From Chitinophaga pinensis (lineage in GTDB: Bacteria; Bacteroidota; Bacteroidia; Flavobacteriales_D; Crocinitomicaceae), in assembly GCA_945863605.1 (NCBI GenBank), contig CAMAZP010000008.1:1-64000 (forward strand): 64,000 bases of DNA, written 5' to 3'. Positions 49,671-59,760 of the stretch are shown here, piece by piece. The position numbers were made by a program, and so were the translations under genes. Positions within the stretch are counted from its first letter, which is position 1. Each line of letters opens with the position of its first letter. The notes under the pieces were generated by a model. The model ran no database searches and was not told the DNA's origin. It was given only the letters and a program-made list of their open reading frames with translations.

Positions 49671-52457
49671 TTAAACTTTACTATTTGTATCAAAAGAAAT
49701 TGAAATGTAAAACATTCTTCCAACAAAAGGTCCCCCATACACTTGTAGAACTTTGTTATTTAATATATTTGATGCCCCTAGTTTTATCGTAAGATTTGCT
49801 TTTTCAATCAATTTATTTACTTGCGCATCAACCAATCCATACGAGGGAATAATGCCTGTAAATTGGGGTGATCCTTCAGATAAAAAACCTTGAATCCACT
49901 TGTAATTTATATTAAATCCAATACCATTAACTTTTTTAATTGCTAAGTCTTTACCCTGAAATCCTAAATTGAATTTATTTTCAGGTGTATTATATGCAGG
50001 AATAATAGGGTCATTCGATACTTTTCGCAGTTCGTTCCATGAGTAGTTTCCGTTTAAAGCTAAATGATCATTTAAATAAAAATTTAATCCAATAGTTATT
50101 CCTTGTGTTGTTATTTTTTCTTTTGAATTTGTGGCTATACGGTAAACATCTTCAATAATAATTGTACTATTCGGGGTGACAAAAATATCTGCACCATTTA
50201 CATAACCTATAAAATTTGTGTAGCGATTAAAATAGTAACCTAGATCCAGGTACAACTTGTTAAAAAACAAACCTTTATAACCAAATTCAAATGACAAAAC
50301 CTTTTCTGGAGCAATTGGATCCAAATTAAAGTACTCTAAAGTATCAATATTAGGAATCAAAGTTGAGTAACAATTTTGAATTGACTCTATTGTAACAAGT
50401 GAGTCATAGCCACTAATATTACCTAGTAATTTGGCTCTTCCAACATTGTAATACATATATTGATTTAATAATGTTGGATTTCTAATTGCTGATGTAACGG
50501 TTCCTTTAATCGTTTGTTGCTTATTCGGTTGCCAAATTAAAGATGCTGCAGGTGAAGGTAAAAAGTCAAAGTTTTGATTTTTATCAACGCGTATACTTGC
50601 TCTTAAAATCCATTTATCAGATGCAAACTTCTTATCAACACCTGCATAAATTCCAAATTCTTTATTTATGATTCGAACACCATTTGTATCGCTAAAAAGA
50701 GATCCTCCTGATTTAGGCGTATAAATTCTACCATTACCGCCAATAGTAAACTTTGCAAATGAGGTATTAAATATTTTCTCTGCATGAATGTGATATAATG
50801 CTGATTTATCTACTATTCTTGAACCACCCTCAAGAAATGAAGTTTTTCTTGTTATATCTGCTAGCAGTGAATCGAATCGTTGAGTGCCGGGTTGAAAATA
50901 ATCTTGCATTTCCAAATTACTGAATTCACTATCAGCAAATTCTCTTGCTTCTTGGTGCCAAACAAACATTGAATCTGGATTAGCATCAATAACCGCATTG
51001 ATAGCATCATAATCTGCTGGTGAACCAACAATTGGTGTCCATTGAACACTTGGGTCTAATGCTCTTACTCGACTTGTTATTTGACTTGACCAATATTGAC
51101 GGTATCTATTTTGCCAATTAGCATCAGTTGCTGCAGCATCTTGCAATAAAAAAGCTGTTAAGACCGCATCGTATGAATTTCCTGCGTCCTCATTTGTAGC
51201 ATAGGCACGAATGAAAAAATCATCTTTTTTCTGAATTTCGATTCGATTTTGAAAAAACAAAATATCTTTTAAGCTAAATCTATTATCACCTTGGTAAACT
51301 GTTGTTCCTGTTCCAAAATTGGAGGCAAAAATCATTTCTACTTTCGGAGTTAGCATAAAATGTAAAGCCCCTGAAGCTTTTAAATTCTCAGTTTTGTAGT
51401 CAACAATATCTTTTTCCCAATATCCCGTTCTGTGCCAACGTCTTAAACCAGGAGTTTGCCAAACAGCACTTAAATCTAATGCATTATTAATATTTGGTGA
51501 AAGATTTTCATCACCGTATCTATTAACGGCATCGTATCCTCCAGGATTATATATATCAGTATCTAATCCTTCTACAGAATTGCTATTACTTGCCTCCCAG
51601 TCATTTGCTCGCATATATGCTACATTAACTTTATAAGCAAATACATCTCTTTCTTTTTTAAATTTATAGGCTTTTGCATAACGAACAGCGTACTCAGTTA
51701 AAAAACGTTCACCAGCTTTAACACTTGCACTAAATCCCTGAAATTTGAATGGATTCTTTGTGTTCATACTAATTACTCCATTAAAAGCATTAGGACCATA
51801 AAAAGCAGAACTTGCACCAGAAATAATATCTACTTGCATAAGATCTAGTTCAGAGGCTCCAAGAAAATTACCCAAAGAAAAACTAAGTCCAGGAGAAGCA
51901 TTATCAACGCCATCAATCAATTGTAATGTTCGAACAGGTGACGTAGAATTGAAACCGCGTGTATTGATTACTTTAAAACCAATACTAGCGGAAGTTAAAT
52001 CAACACCTTTCATATGACTTAATCCTTCATAAAAATCTAAAGCTGGAGTTGCTTTTATTTCAGCTAATGACATTGTTTCAACCGATAGCGCTGAAACTTT
52101 CTCTTTTTCATTTGCAAAACTTCTAACGCTAACTTCTCCAAGAACTTTAACATTATCAGGATTTAATCGAATAATTATACTATCATTTACATCTTTAACA
52201 ACTACATCTGCTTGAATGTAGCCAAACATTGTGCACGTTAAGTTAATTGGGAAATTTGAGCTAATATTTGTAATTTTAAAACGGCCACTGTTATCTGAAA
52301 TGGCTCCATTGTTTACACCGACCACTTTAATTTTGACACTTTCTAAAGGTTTATTAGAAAAATCATCGTAAACTATTCCTGTAATAGAATTTTGAGCTGA
52401 TAAATTAATTGCACTGAGTACAAAAAATAAAAGATAAACTATTTTATGTTTGATCAC
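49671..52457 (-). CDS. TonB-dependent outer-membrane receptor
   Basis: A 928-residue outer-membrane protein. After the signal (HKIVYLLFFVLSAINLSAQN) comes a carboxypeptidase-regulatory-like domain (SITGIVYDDFSNKPLESVKI), then the plug (NTRGFNSTSPVRTLQLIDGV, IISGASSAFYGPNAFNGVIS), then a long beta barrel ending in aromatic RMFYISISFD. The start is GTG; no ATG fits the signal peptide. The protein lacks a SusD partner next door, so it is not a SusC-type pair. It presumably imports a bound ligand, driven by TonB. The T9SS hydrolase-like gene directly downstream suggests its ligand may be a product that protein releases or binds. Confidence 0.92.
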   Translation of the reverse strand: MIKHKIVYLLFFVLSAINLSAQNSITGIVYDDFSNKPLESVKIKVVGVNNGAISDNSGRFKITNISSNFPINLTCTMFGYIQADVVVKDVNDSIIIRLNPDNVKVLGEVSVRSFANEKEKVSALSVETMSLAEIKATPALDFYEGLSHMKGVDLTSASIGFKVINTRGFNSTSPVRTLQLIDGVDNASPGLSFSLGNFLGASELDLMQVDIISGASSAFYGPNAFNGVISMNTKNPFKFQGFSASVKAGERFLTEYAVRYAKAYKFKKERDVFAYKVNVAYMRANDWEASNSNSVEGLDTDIYNPGGYDAVNRYGDENLSPNINNALDLSAVWQTPGLRRWHRTGYWEKDIVDYKTENLKASGALHFMLTPKVEMIFASNFGTGTTVYQGDNRFSLKDILFFQNRIEIQKKDDFFIRAYATNEDAGNSYDAVLTAFLLQDAAATDANWQNRYRQYWSSQITSRVRALDPSVQWTPIVGSPADYDAINAVIDANPDSMFVWHQEAREFADSEFSNLEMQDYFQPGTQRFDSLLADITRKTSFLEGGSRIVDKSALYHIHAEKIFNTSFAKFTIGGNGRIYTPKSGGSLFSDTNGVRIINKEFGIYAGVDKKFASDKWILRASIRVDKNQNFDFLPSPAASLIWQPNKQQTIKGTVTSAIRNPTLLNQYMYYNVGRAKLLGNISGYDSLVTIESIQNCYSTLIPNIDTLEYFNLDPIAPEKVLSFEFGYKGLFFNKLYLDLGYYFNRYTNFIGYVNGADIFVTPNSTIIIEDVYRIATNSKEKITTQGITIGLNFYLNDHLALNGNYSWNELRKVSNDPIIPAYNTPENKFNLGFQGKDLAIKKVNGIGFNINYKWIQGFLSEGSPQFTGIIPSYGLVDAQVNKLIEKANLTIKLGASNILNNKVLQVYGGPFVGRMFYISISFDTNSKV

Positions 52458-52592
52458 TATATGAAAAAATTAGTTTTTGAATTAAGTAGATTCAATCAAA
52501 AATATCTTATTTCTAGCTGAAAACAAAATTAAAGTTGAAAAAAAGCAAATATTCTTAACTTATAAAATTAAATTAAACCAATTATTAAAACG

Positions 52593-52619
52593 AAAAAGGC
52601 TGTCAAAATAGACAGCCTC
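52593..52619 (-). terminator. Rho-independent terminator after the Omp28-like gene
   Basis: On the minus strand AGGCTGTC and GACAGCCT pair over eight bases around a six-base loop, followed by a T run. Confidence 0.85.
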
Positions 52620-52651
52620 TTAAAAGTAATAGGTTATAATGTTTTCTTAAA

Positions 52652-54667
52652 TTATTCAACCACTAATCTTTTGGTAACTTTTTTACCATCGATTGTAAAT
52701 TGAACCAAATATACTCCTGCAGTGAAAGCAGATGTGTTAAGATTAACAGACCAAGTTCCATTTAAAGAACCATAGTTTTTTTCAGCCAAAACTTTTCCGG
52801 AAATATCAATCAATTTCATTTCAACTTGAACTTGATTTTCTAAATTTAGGCTAATTGTAGTATTTGAATTTGCTGGATTTGGATAAATCTTTACCATTGC
52901 GTCTAATTGATTTTCAAGGGCTTCAAATAAACCTGCATTACTTCCATCCACAAAACCATTTGTTACAGCCTCAGCAATTGTAGCTTTTCCAGCATTATCG
53001 ATTCTTCCTGCTGGATCAATTAATAAACCAACTATGTGCATTTCATTTGCTTCCCAAGTTGTTGGTAATTCAAATGTGAAATTTAAAGTATGTGATTCTC
53101 CAGTGCTTACCGCTGCAGGAAAGCTGTTTGTATAACCTGCAAAACTTGGAGCAATTGCTCGTGCAACGTGATCATAAACCATTTGTGAAGCTGGAACAGG
53201 ATTTGGTTTAGTTTCAAACCCACCCATAATTCCATTTGCACCTCCAGCATAAGAATTTGATTGATTATAACCTGAACCAGTCCCAGTTACACCATCTTCA
53301 GTTAACACACATGCCAATTTATAACTGTTTGTTGCATTTGCTGTAAAATTAGCTGTAACAGAAACATTCAATGTTCTTGAAGTTTCATCCCAAAGTGCTC
53401 CATTAACAATTGTTGCTTTTGGAGCTACTTGTAAACGCTCAAAAAACTGAGGTCCCATTCCAGAAGGATCAACATCGGTTCCTCTATCTACTAGTGAACT
53501 TGGATAACCAGCAATTAAACTTCCAAACGCAGCATCGTAATCTGTAATTGTCATTGGATCATTGTTATGAACTGCAATTCCTATCCAATAATCATCATAC
53601 TTTTGAGTAAATAAGTCCATGTAAACAGTTCCACGAGGACACCATTGACACCAAGTTCCAGTACCTTCTTCACTGACAACCATTTTACCAGTAGCTGGAA
53701 CGACTGGATTAATTGCTTTTGTAAGTGTATCGTCAGAACTTATATCATCTATTCCCATATTTACATTTGAAACGATAGCTTTGTAAAGCCCATTACCTGG
53801 TACAAGTGTAATATTCGGTAACGTTGCTTCATAAGTTGCTAAACTTGCAATATTCTGTCCTGAAACATTAGCTGTATAGGTTGCACCATTATATTCAAAA
53901 TCAACATCAAAAGAATTGATTGCTGTAGTTCCACCATTTAAAACACGAACTTTTGGAGCGAAAGTTTGACCAGAAATTTCACCTGTAGTAATGATTTGTG
54001 AAGTCAATGCATTTAATGCTGGTAAAGTATAATTCTCATGATCAAAACTTACATCATCGACATAGAATTGGCTATTTTGAATCGGATAATAGTCCACTGA
54101 AGCTACTACATTTACACCATTTGTCCAAGTAGAAATTAGTACATCATTCACATAAGCTTTCCAAACTTTAAGGGTAAGATTTGCGACGATTTTAAGATTG
54201 AACCAAGTTGCAGGAGTGTAAGTTCCTACTGCTAAATCTGCTGTAGTTCCATCGTCAATACGAATTTCTCCTCCATCCATATTTACATTTAAAGTATAAG
54301 TTGTACCAGCAGTTAAAGCTCCTTGAATATTGAAATATCCATTTTTACCAGTATTGATGTAGAAATTATTCTCAAGAGTGAATATTCCACTGTTGTAAAC
54401 TTGACCAAATTTCAAGAGCACATCTTGTGGTCCGCCATTAGCTGCTGTTGAGGCAAAATAAATTGATTGCGCACCACTTAAAGCTTGAACGTCGGTTGTT
54501 TTTACATCTTCAGTATTTCCTTCAGTTCCAGACCAAGTTGACCAATTTGTTGATTGAGGACCAATGTAAGAACCGAGTGCATAGCCTTCGAAATCATCTG
54601 AAAATAATTGTCCAAAAGTGAAGTTGGAAGCAATTAGTATAGAAGCAAATAAAGTAAATTTTCTCAT
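52652..54667 (-). CDS. Omp28-related protein with T9SS sorting domain
   Basis: A 671-residue exported protein (signal MRKFTLFASILIASNFTFGQ). The N-terminal 200 residues are a concanavalin/jelly-roll-like region (DDFEGYALGSYIGPQSTNWS). The centre (about 320-600) is Omp28-like with a thioredoxin-type CxxC in TGTWCQWCPRGTVYMDLFT, then IAVHNNDPMTITDYD and GYPSSLVDRG. Members of this group are thought to act on thiols or bind ligands outside the cell; the role is not established. The last 80 residues (MVKIYPNPANSNTTISLNL to KRLVVE) are a T9SS type A sorting domain. It has its own terminator. Confidence 0.85.
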   Translation of the reverse strand: MRKFTLFASILIASNFTFGQLFSDDFEGYALGSYIGPQSTNWSTWSGTEGNTEDVKTTDVQALSGAQSIYFASTAANGGPQDVLLKFGQVYNSGIFTLENNFYINTGKNGYFNIQGALTAGTTYTLNVNMDGGEIRIDDGTTADLAVGTYTPATWFNLKIVANLTLKVWKAYVNDVLISTWTNGVNVVASVDYYPIQNSQFYVDDVSFDHENYTLPALNALTSQIITTGEISGQTFAPKVRVLNGGTTAINSFDVDFEYNGATYTANVSGQNIASLATYEATLPNITLVPGNGLYKAIVSNVNMGIDDISSDDTLTKAINPVVPATGKMVVSEEGTGTWCQWCPRGTVYMDLFTQKYDDYWIGIAVHNNDPMTITDYDAAFGSLIAGYPSSLVDRGTDVDPSGMGPQFFERLQVAPKATIVNGALWDETSRTLNVSVTANFTANATNSYKLACVLTEDGVTGTGSGYNQSNSYAGGANGIMGGFETKPNPVPASQMVYDHVARAIAPSFAGYTNSFPAAVSTGESHTLNFTFELPTTWEANEMHIVGLLIDPAGRIDNAGKATIAEAVTNGFVDGSNAGLFEALENQLDAMVKIYPNPANSNTTISLNLENQVQVEMKLIDISGKVLAEKNYGSLNGTWSVNLNTSAFTAGVYLVQFTIDGKKVTKRLVVE

Positions 54668-54816
54668 TTTATAATTTTAAGTTTTTAATAATTTAGACAA
54701 TGAAATTACTATTTTTTTTTAAAATTAAAAATCATTTATAAAAAATATAAAAAGATTTTAAAATTCTAAAATCGTTGAAAAGATAAATTGATTATAAACT
54801 TAGTTTAATACTAATT

Positions 54817-54844
54817 AAAAAAGGGAAACATATCTGCTTCCCTT
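54817..54844 (-). terminator. Rho-independent terminator after carB
   Basis: On the minus strand AAGGGAA and TTCCCTT pair over seven bases, followed by five T. It lies 23 bases after the carB stop. Confidence 0.7.
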
Positions 54845-54867
54845 ATCAAATAATAAAAATTAAAATT

Positions 54868-57684
54868 TTACTTCGATAAATGCATATTTCGCTCCGAATA
54901 AATCTTCGTGAAAAATGGATCTTTCAAGTTTTTGATAAATCGAATGGCTTCACCTGTAGATTTCATTTCTGGTCCAAGTTCCTTTTTTACATCTGGAAAT
55001 TTCTCGTAAGAGAAAACCGGAATCTTAATCGCATAACCTTCTTTCCGTGGATTGAAATTGAAATCCGTTACTTTGTTAACTCCCAACATTACTTTAGTAG
55101 CGTAATTTACATAAGGTTCGTCGTATGCTTTCGCAATAAACGGTACTGTGCGCGATGCTCTTGGATTGGCTTCAATTACATATACTTTGTCATCTTTGAT
55201 TGCAAACTGAATGTTTAACAATCCAACAGTTCTTAATTCAACTGCGATTTTACGAGTAATATCTTCAATTTGAGTCATAACAAAATCTCCCAAATTGTAT
55301 GGAGGCAACACCGCATACGAATCACCTGAGTGAATTCCAGCTGGCTCGATATGTTGCATAATTCCAATGATATATACATTTTCACCATCACAAATTGCAT
55401 CAGCTTCAGCCTCAATCGCACCACCTAAAAAGTGATCCAATAAAATTTGATTGTTACCCATTTCATTTAAAATGTCAACCACGTGATGTTCCAATTCATT
55501 TTTATTGATGACAATTTTCATTTTTTGTCCTCCTAAAACATAGGAAGGACGAACTAATAAAGGAAACCCTAAATCATCTGCCAATACTAAAGCTTGTTCA
55601 GCGCTTTCAACAACTCCATATTGAGGGAAAGGAATATTGTTTTTCTCCAATAATTTTGAGAATCTACCTCGATCTTCAGCTAAATCTAAAGCGTCAAAAC
55701 TTGTTCCCAAAATTTTAATTCCCATTCGGGTTAATTTCTCAGCTAATTTCAATGCTGTTTGACCACCTAACTGAACGATTACACCCTCTGGTTTTTCGTG
55801 TTGAATGATGTCGTAAATATGTTCCCAGAAAACAGGTTCAAAGTATAATTTGTCAGCTGTATCAAAATCTGTAGAAACAGTTTCCGGATTACAGTTGATC
55901 ATAATCGTTTCAAATCCACATTCTTTCGCAGCTAAAACACCGTGAACACACGAATAATCAAACTCAATCCCCTGCCCTATTCTATTTGGACCAGAACCTA
56001 AAACAACAACTTTTTTCTTGTCAGTGACAATGCTTTCGTTCTCGTATTCAAAAGTAGAATAATAATAAGGTGTTTTGGCTTCAAACTCAGCAGCACATGT
56101 ATCAACTAATTTGAAAACACGATTGATTCCAAAATCTGTTCTTTTTTTATAAACTTCTGATTCTAAACAACGTACCAAATGTGCAATTTGACGATCGGCA
56201 TATCCTTTTTGTTTGGCTTCAAACAGTAAATCTTTCGGTAAGTTACCGATATGGAATTTATCTATTTTACGTTCTAACTTAATTAAATCCTCAATTTGTT
56301 TCAAAAACCAAATATCAATTTTCGTTTTCTCGACAATCGTTTTGAAAGGAATACCCAATTTAATGGCATCGTAAATGTGAAACAAACGGTTCCAACTAGG
56401 ATGCTCTAACGAATAAAGAATTTCATTTTGGTTGGTTAATTCACGTCCATCAGCACCTAAACCATTTCTATCCACCTCTAATGATTGACAAGCTTTCTGC
56501 AAAGCTTCTTGAAAGGAACGACCAATCCCCATAACCTCACCAACAGATTTCATTTGTAAACCTAATTGACGATTTGTTCCAGGGAATTTATTAAAGTTCC
56601 AACGCGGGATTTTCACAATAACATAGTCCAAAGTTGGTTCGAATAATGCAGATGTTGTTTTTGTAATTTGATTATTTAATTCATCTAGGTGATAACCAAT
56701 CGCTAATTTTGAAGCAATTTTCGCGATTGGATAACCTGTTGCTTTAGATGCTAAAGCTGAAGAACGGGAAACGCGGGGATTGATTTCAATGGCAATAATG
56801 TCTTCTTTTTCGTCTGGAGATACAGCAAATTGAACGTTACAACCACCAGCAAAATTCCCAATCGAACGCATCATCAAAATTGCCATATCGCGCATTTTTT
56901 GAAACGTTGTGTCGGAAAGTGTCATCGCAGGAGCAACAGTAATTGAATCTCCTGTATGAATTCCCATTGGATCAAAATTCTCTATTGAACAGATAATTAC
57001 AACGTTATCGTTTGCATCGCGCAACAATTCCAATTCGTATTCTTTCCAACCCAAAAGTGCTTTGTCAATCATCACTTCATGAATTGGTGATAATTGCAAA
57101 CCTCTTTCTAATAAATTATCAAATTCTTTAGGCTCGTGAAGAATCGAAGCTCCTGAACCACCAAGTGTATAAGACGGACGAATACAAAGTGGGAAACCAA
57201 ATTCTTGTGCAATTTCTTTACCCTCAAGGAACGATTTCGCCGTTTTTTGAGGCGCCATTCCTACCCCAATTTTCAACATCAATTCTCGGAAAGCTTCACG
57301 ATTTTCAGTGATTTCAATTGCAGCGATATCTACACCAATGATTTTCACACCATAATCTTCCCAAATCCCCATTTCATCACATTGAATACACAAATTCAAA
57401 GCTGTTTGTCCTCCCATTGTTGGAAGCACGGCATCGATTTTGTGATTTTTCAAAATTTCAATGATACTTTCTGGCTCTAAAGGTTGTAGGTAAACATTAT
57501 CCGCAACGACTTTATCCGTCATAATTGTTGCTGGATTTGAATTGATTAAAGTTACTTCAATTCCTTCATCTCTCAAAGAACGTGCAGCTTGTGATCCTGC
57601 ATAATCAAATTCACAGGCTTGACCAATAACAATTGGACCACTTCCGATAATTAGTATTGATTTAAGGGATAAATCTTTTGGCAT
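54868..57684 (-). CDS. carB: Carbamoyl-phosphate synthase large subunit, lacking the MGS regulatory domain
   Basis: A 938-residue enzyme that makes carbamoyl phosphate from bicarbonate, ammonia and two ATP for arginine and pyrimidine synthesis. Both ATP-grasp halves are present: SILIIGSGPIVIGQACEFDY and RPSYTLGGSGASILHEP in the first, VVVLGSGPNRIGQGIEFDYS and RPSYVLGGQKMKIVIN in the second. The protein ends at IKNLKDPFFTKIYSERNMHLSK, where other bacterial CarB proteins (about 1070 residues) continue with an MGS-like allosteric domain of about 130 residues. That domain, which senses UMP and ornithine, is absent. No carA gene is adjacent; the small subunit must be elsewhere. Confidence 0.97.
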   Translation of the reverse strand: MPKDLSLKSILIIGSGPIVIGQACEFDYAGSQAARSLRDEGIEVTLINSNPATIMTDKVVADNVYLQPLEPESIIEILKNHKIDAVLPTMGGQTALNLCIQCDEMGIWEDYGVKIIGVDIAAIEITENREAFRELMLKIGVGMAPQKTAKSFLEGKEIAQEFGFPLCIRPSYTLGGSGASILHEPKEFDNLLERGLQLSPIHEVMIDKALLGWKEYELELLRDANDNVVIICSIENFDPMGIHTGDSITVAPAMTLSDTTFQKMRDMAILMMRSIGNFAGGCNVQFAVSPDEKEDIIAIEINPRVSRSSALASKATGYPIAKIASKLAIGYHLDELNNQITKTTSALFEPTLDYVIVKIPRWNFNKFPGTNRQLGLQMKSVGEVMGIGRSFQEALQKACQSLEVDRNGLGADGRELTNQNEILYSLEHPSWNRLFHIYDAIKLGIPFKTIVEKTKIDIWFLKQIEDLIKLERKIDKFHIGNLPKDLLFEAKQKGYADRQIAHLVRCLESEVYKKRTDFGINRVFKLVDTCAAEFEAKTPYYYSTFEYENESIVTDKKKVVVLGSGPNRIGQGIEFDYSCVHGVLAAKECGFETIMINCNPETVSTDFDTADKLYFEPVFWEHIYDIIQHEKPEGVIVQLGGQTALKLAEKLTRMGIKILGTSFDALDLAEDRGRFSKLLEKNNIPFPQYGVVESAEQALVLADDLGFPLLVRPSYVLGGQKMKIVINKNELEHHVVDILNEMGNNQILLDHFLGGAIEAEADAICDGENVYIIGIMQHIEPAGIHSGDSYAVLPPYNLGDFVMTQIEDITRKIAVELRTVGLLNIQFAIKDDKVYVIEANPRASRTVPFIAKAYDEPYVNYATKVMLGVNKVTDFNFNPRKEGYAIKIPVFSYEKFPDVKKELGPEMKSTGEAIRFIKNLKDPFFTKIYSERNMHLSK

Positions 57685-57904
57685 AGGAGTTTCAATTTAC
57701 ATTTATTTAAGGTAATTGTTTACCGTAAATTGAGCACAAATTTAACCTTTATAGCTTAAATTACTACCAAAAAAAAGCAATGTTTTTAACAACTTTTGAG
57801 CATTGAGCTTTGACGACTTAAAAATCAAGATTGAGTTATAATTTAAAAAGAAAGAATTTCAAGAAAGTTAAAACTAAAATTAGAATGAAAAGTAATATTT
57901 CAAT

Positions 57905-57912
57905 TAAATTTG
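57905..57912 (+). promoter_or_regulatory. -7 promoter element of the rhomboid-like gene
   Basis: TAAATTTG fits TAnnTTTG and ends four bases before the ATG at 57917, giving a leaderless or near-leaderless message. Confidence 0.5.
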
Positions 57913-57916
57913 AGGC

Positions 57917-58864
57917 ATGAAAGAAATCCTGAATACAATTTTGAAAAATTTCAAGCAAGCTCGATTTACTTTTGTTATACTTTTATATAGTCTGATTGTA
58001 CTTGTAGGCATTCATATTTTTAAAACCGGTGAGATAGTTTCGAATGAAATTTTAACCTATTTCGGTGCTCCGGTTGCGATTGACATTTACAATTTTCACT
58101 ATTGGGGAATCGTTACAAATAGTTTTGTACATTATGAAATAGGTCATTTTTTACTTAATGCTATTAGTTTTTTATTATTAGGAACCTATCTTGAACGAAG
58201 AATTGGGACTAAAAATTTCATTCTTTTTGGATTGATTGCATCTACAATTAGTTCTGCCTTTCAATTGGCATTTTCCAATGATGCAGGAATCGGACTTTCA
58301 GGTGTAAACTATGCTTTTTTTGGATTTATTTTCGCTAAAACTTTTATTGATAATCGCTTTAGGATAGTTACCAAAAATATAGCCTTACTAGTGATGCTTT
58401 TATTTATTCCATTTTGCGAATATATGAATCGTTTTGGTGGATGGAATGTTGCAACTATAGCTCTTTTATCGGGTTTTCTACTTGGTGTATTAATTGCTTT
58501 CTACAAAACTACTTACGTTAAAATGGTTCAATTTTTTGTAGTTAGTTTATTCGTTTTATCAGTTATTTCTCTTTATTACACTCCGTGGTCAGCTCAATGG
58601 AATTGTTCGAAGGGAATTTCTTGGCACGAGAAAGGCGACACAGAAATAGCTAAAGCGTATTATCTCAAAACTATTTACTACGATGAAGCATCCCTTTGCG
58701 GTAATGATAATTTGAAAATAATTAAGCTAGACGAGCTTTCAGCAAAGGCTTTTACAGCACATAATCGAGGTGATTATTTAAAGGCACGTTATTTCTATGA
58801 AGAAATATTGAAAATTGATACTGAAAATAGTTGGGCTAAAAATAATATAAAACGTTTACCGTGA
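57917..58864 (+). CDS. Rhomboid-like membrane protein with TPR-like tail, catalytic His missing
   Basis: A 315-residue protein with seven likely membrane helices and a soluble C-terminal domain. The rhomboid frame is present: H-x4-H-x3-N in HYEIGHFLLN (residues 72-81) and the nucleophile in GLSG (Ser 128). Where a catalytic His should precede the GxxxG of the last core helix, the sequence is GGWNVATIALLSGFLLG, without any His. The soluble tail (about 225-315) reads KGISWHEKGDTEIAKAYYLK and TAHNRGDYLKARYFYEEILK, a TPR-like pair. It may be an inactive rhomboid that binds rather than cuts proteins. Its last bases overlap the next start. Confidence 0.8.
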   Translation: MKEILNTILKNFKQARFTFVILLYSLIVLVGIHIFKTGEIVSNEILTYFGAPVAIDIYNFHYWGIVTNSFVHYEIGHFLLNAISFLLLGTYLERRIGTKNFILFGLIASTISSAFQLAFSNDAGIGLSGVNYAFFGFIFAKTFIDNRFRIVTKNIALLVMLLFIPFCEYMNRFGGWNVATIALLSGFLLGVLIAFYKTTYVKMVQFFVVSLFVLSVISLYYTPWSAQWNCSKGISWHEKGDTEIAKAYYLKTIYYDEASLCGNDNLKIIKLDELSAKAFTAHNRGDYLKARYFYEEILKIDTENSWAKNNIKRLP

Positions 58865-59673
58865 TTCAAAAAATCATTAATTACGAAGATTTGCAATTGG
58901 AATACTTTGTGAAAGGAACAGGACCGAATGTTATTTTTTGTATGCATGGGCACAGTAAATCACCTTATGATTTTGAGTTTTTAGCCAACGAAAATCGCAC
59001 CATAATTTCACTTCATTTATTTTACCACGGAAATTCTCATTTTCCAGAAAGTCGAATTGAGAAAAACCCATTACAAGTTCACGAGTTTAAAGCTCTAATT
59101 GACTTGCTTTTAGAGAGAGAAAAAGTAGAGAAATTTCACACGCTTGCATTTTCACAAGGTGGACGTTTTGTTCTTTCCATTCTACCACTTTATGCTCCAC
59201 GAATCATAAGCGTTCAATTGATTTCACCCGACGGAATGGACAATAATAGCTTCTACAATAGAACATCCAGAAAAAAATGGGCAAGAAAGTTATTTAGTAG
59301 TTGGGAAAGTAATCCAAAATCAATAATGAAATTTGCTTACATAGGTAAAAAACTAAGATTGGTAAGACCAAAAGTCTATCAATTCATGGAAAATCTTACG
59401 GCTAATCCCGAAACATTTCAGCGTGCTTCTAAAACTTGGAGAGGATTTCGATTTGTCCAACCGGACGAAGCAGAAATCTCAAAAGCACTCGAAAACTATA
59501 AAATTCCCTTTAAAATCATTATGGGAAAATTCGATCAAGTCATACGTCCTGCTCAAGCTTACTCCTTTGCTAAACGGATTAAACAAGAATCAAGGATAAT
59601 TGAAATTGATTGTGGTCATGATTTTTTTAATGACAAGTACAGAGCAATGTTGGAAAATGTTTTGGTGTTTTAA
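58861..59673 (+). CDS. Alpha/beta hydrolase
   Basis: A 270-residue cytosolic alpha/beta hydrolase. NVIFCMHGHSKSPYDFE holds the oxyanion loop HGH, LAFSQGGRFVLSI the nucleophile in FSQGG, and GKFDQVIRP with IDCGHDFFND the acid and catalytic His. No signal peptide or lid domain is recognised. The start is GTG, overlapping the stop of the rhomboid-like gene (GTGA), so the two are translationally coupled. The substrate is unknown. A weak hairpin with a T run lies about 90 bases downstream. Confidence 0.8.
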   Translation: MIQKIINYEDLQLEYFVKGTGPNVIFCMHGHSKSPYDFEFLANENRTIISLHLFYHGNSHFPESRIEKNPLQVHEFKALIDLLLEREKVEKFHTLAFSQGGRFVLSILPLYAPRIISVQLISPDGMDNNSFYNRTSRKKWARKLFSSWESNPKSIMKFAYIGKKLRLVRPKVYQFMENLTANPETFQRASKTWRGFRFVQPDEAEISKALENYKIPFKIIMGKFDQVIRPAQAYSFAKRIKQESRIIEIDCGHDFFNDKYRAMLENVLVF

Positions 59674-59760
59674 ATAACGGACTTTAGGACTCCAACCGGG
59701 CTGAAGGAATTTAGGGTACTTGGACTTTATGAGGGAATGATGTTACAATATTTTGTGTTT

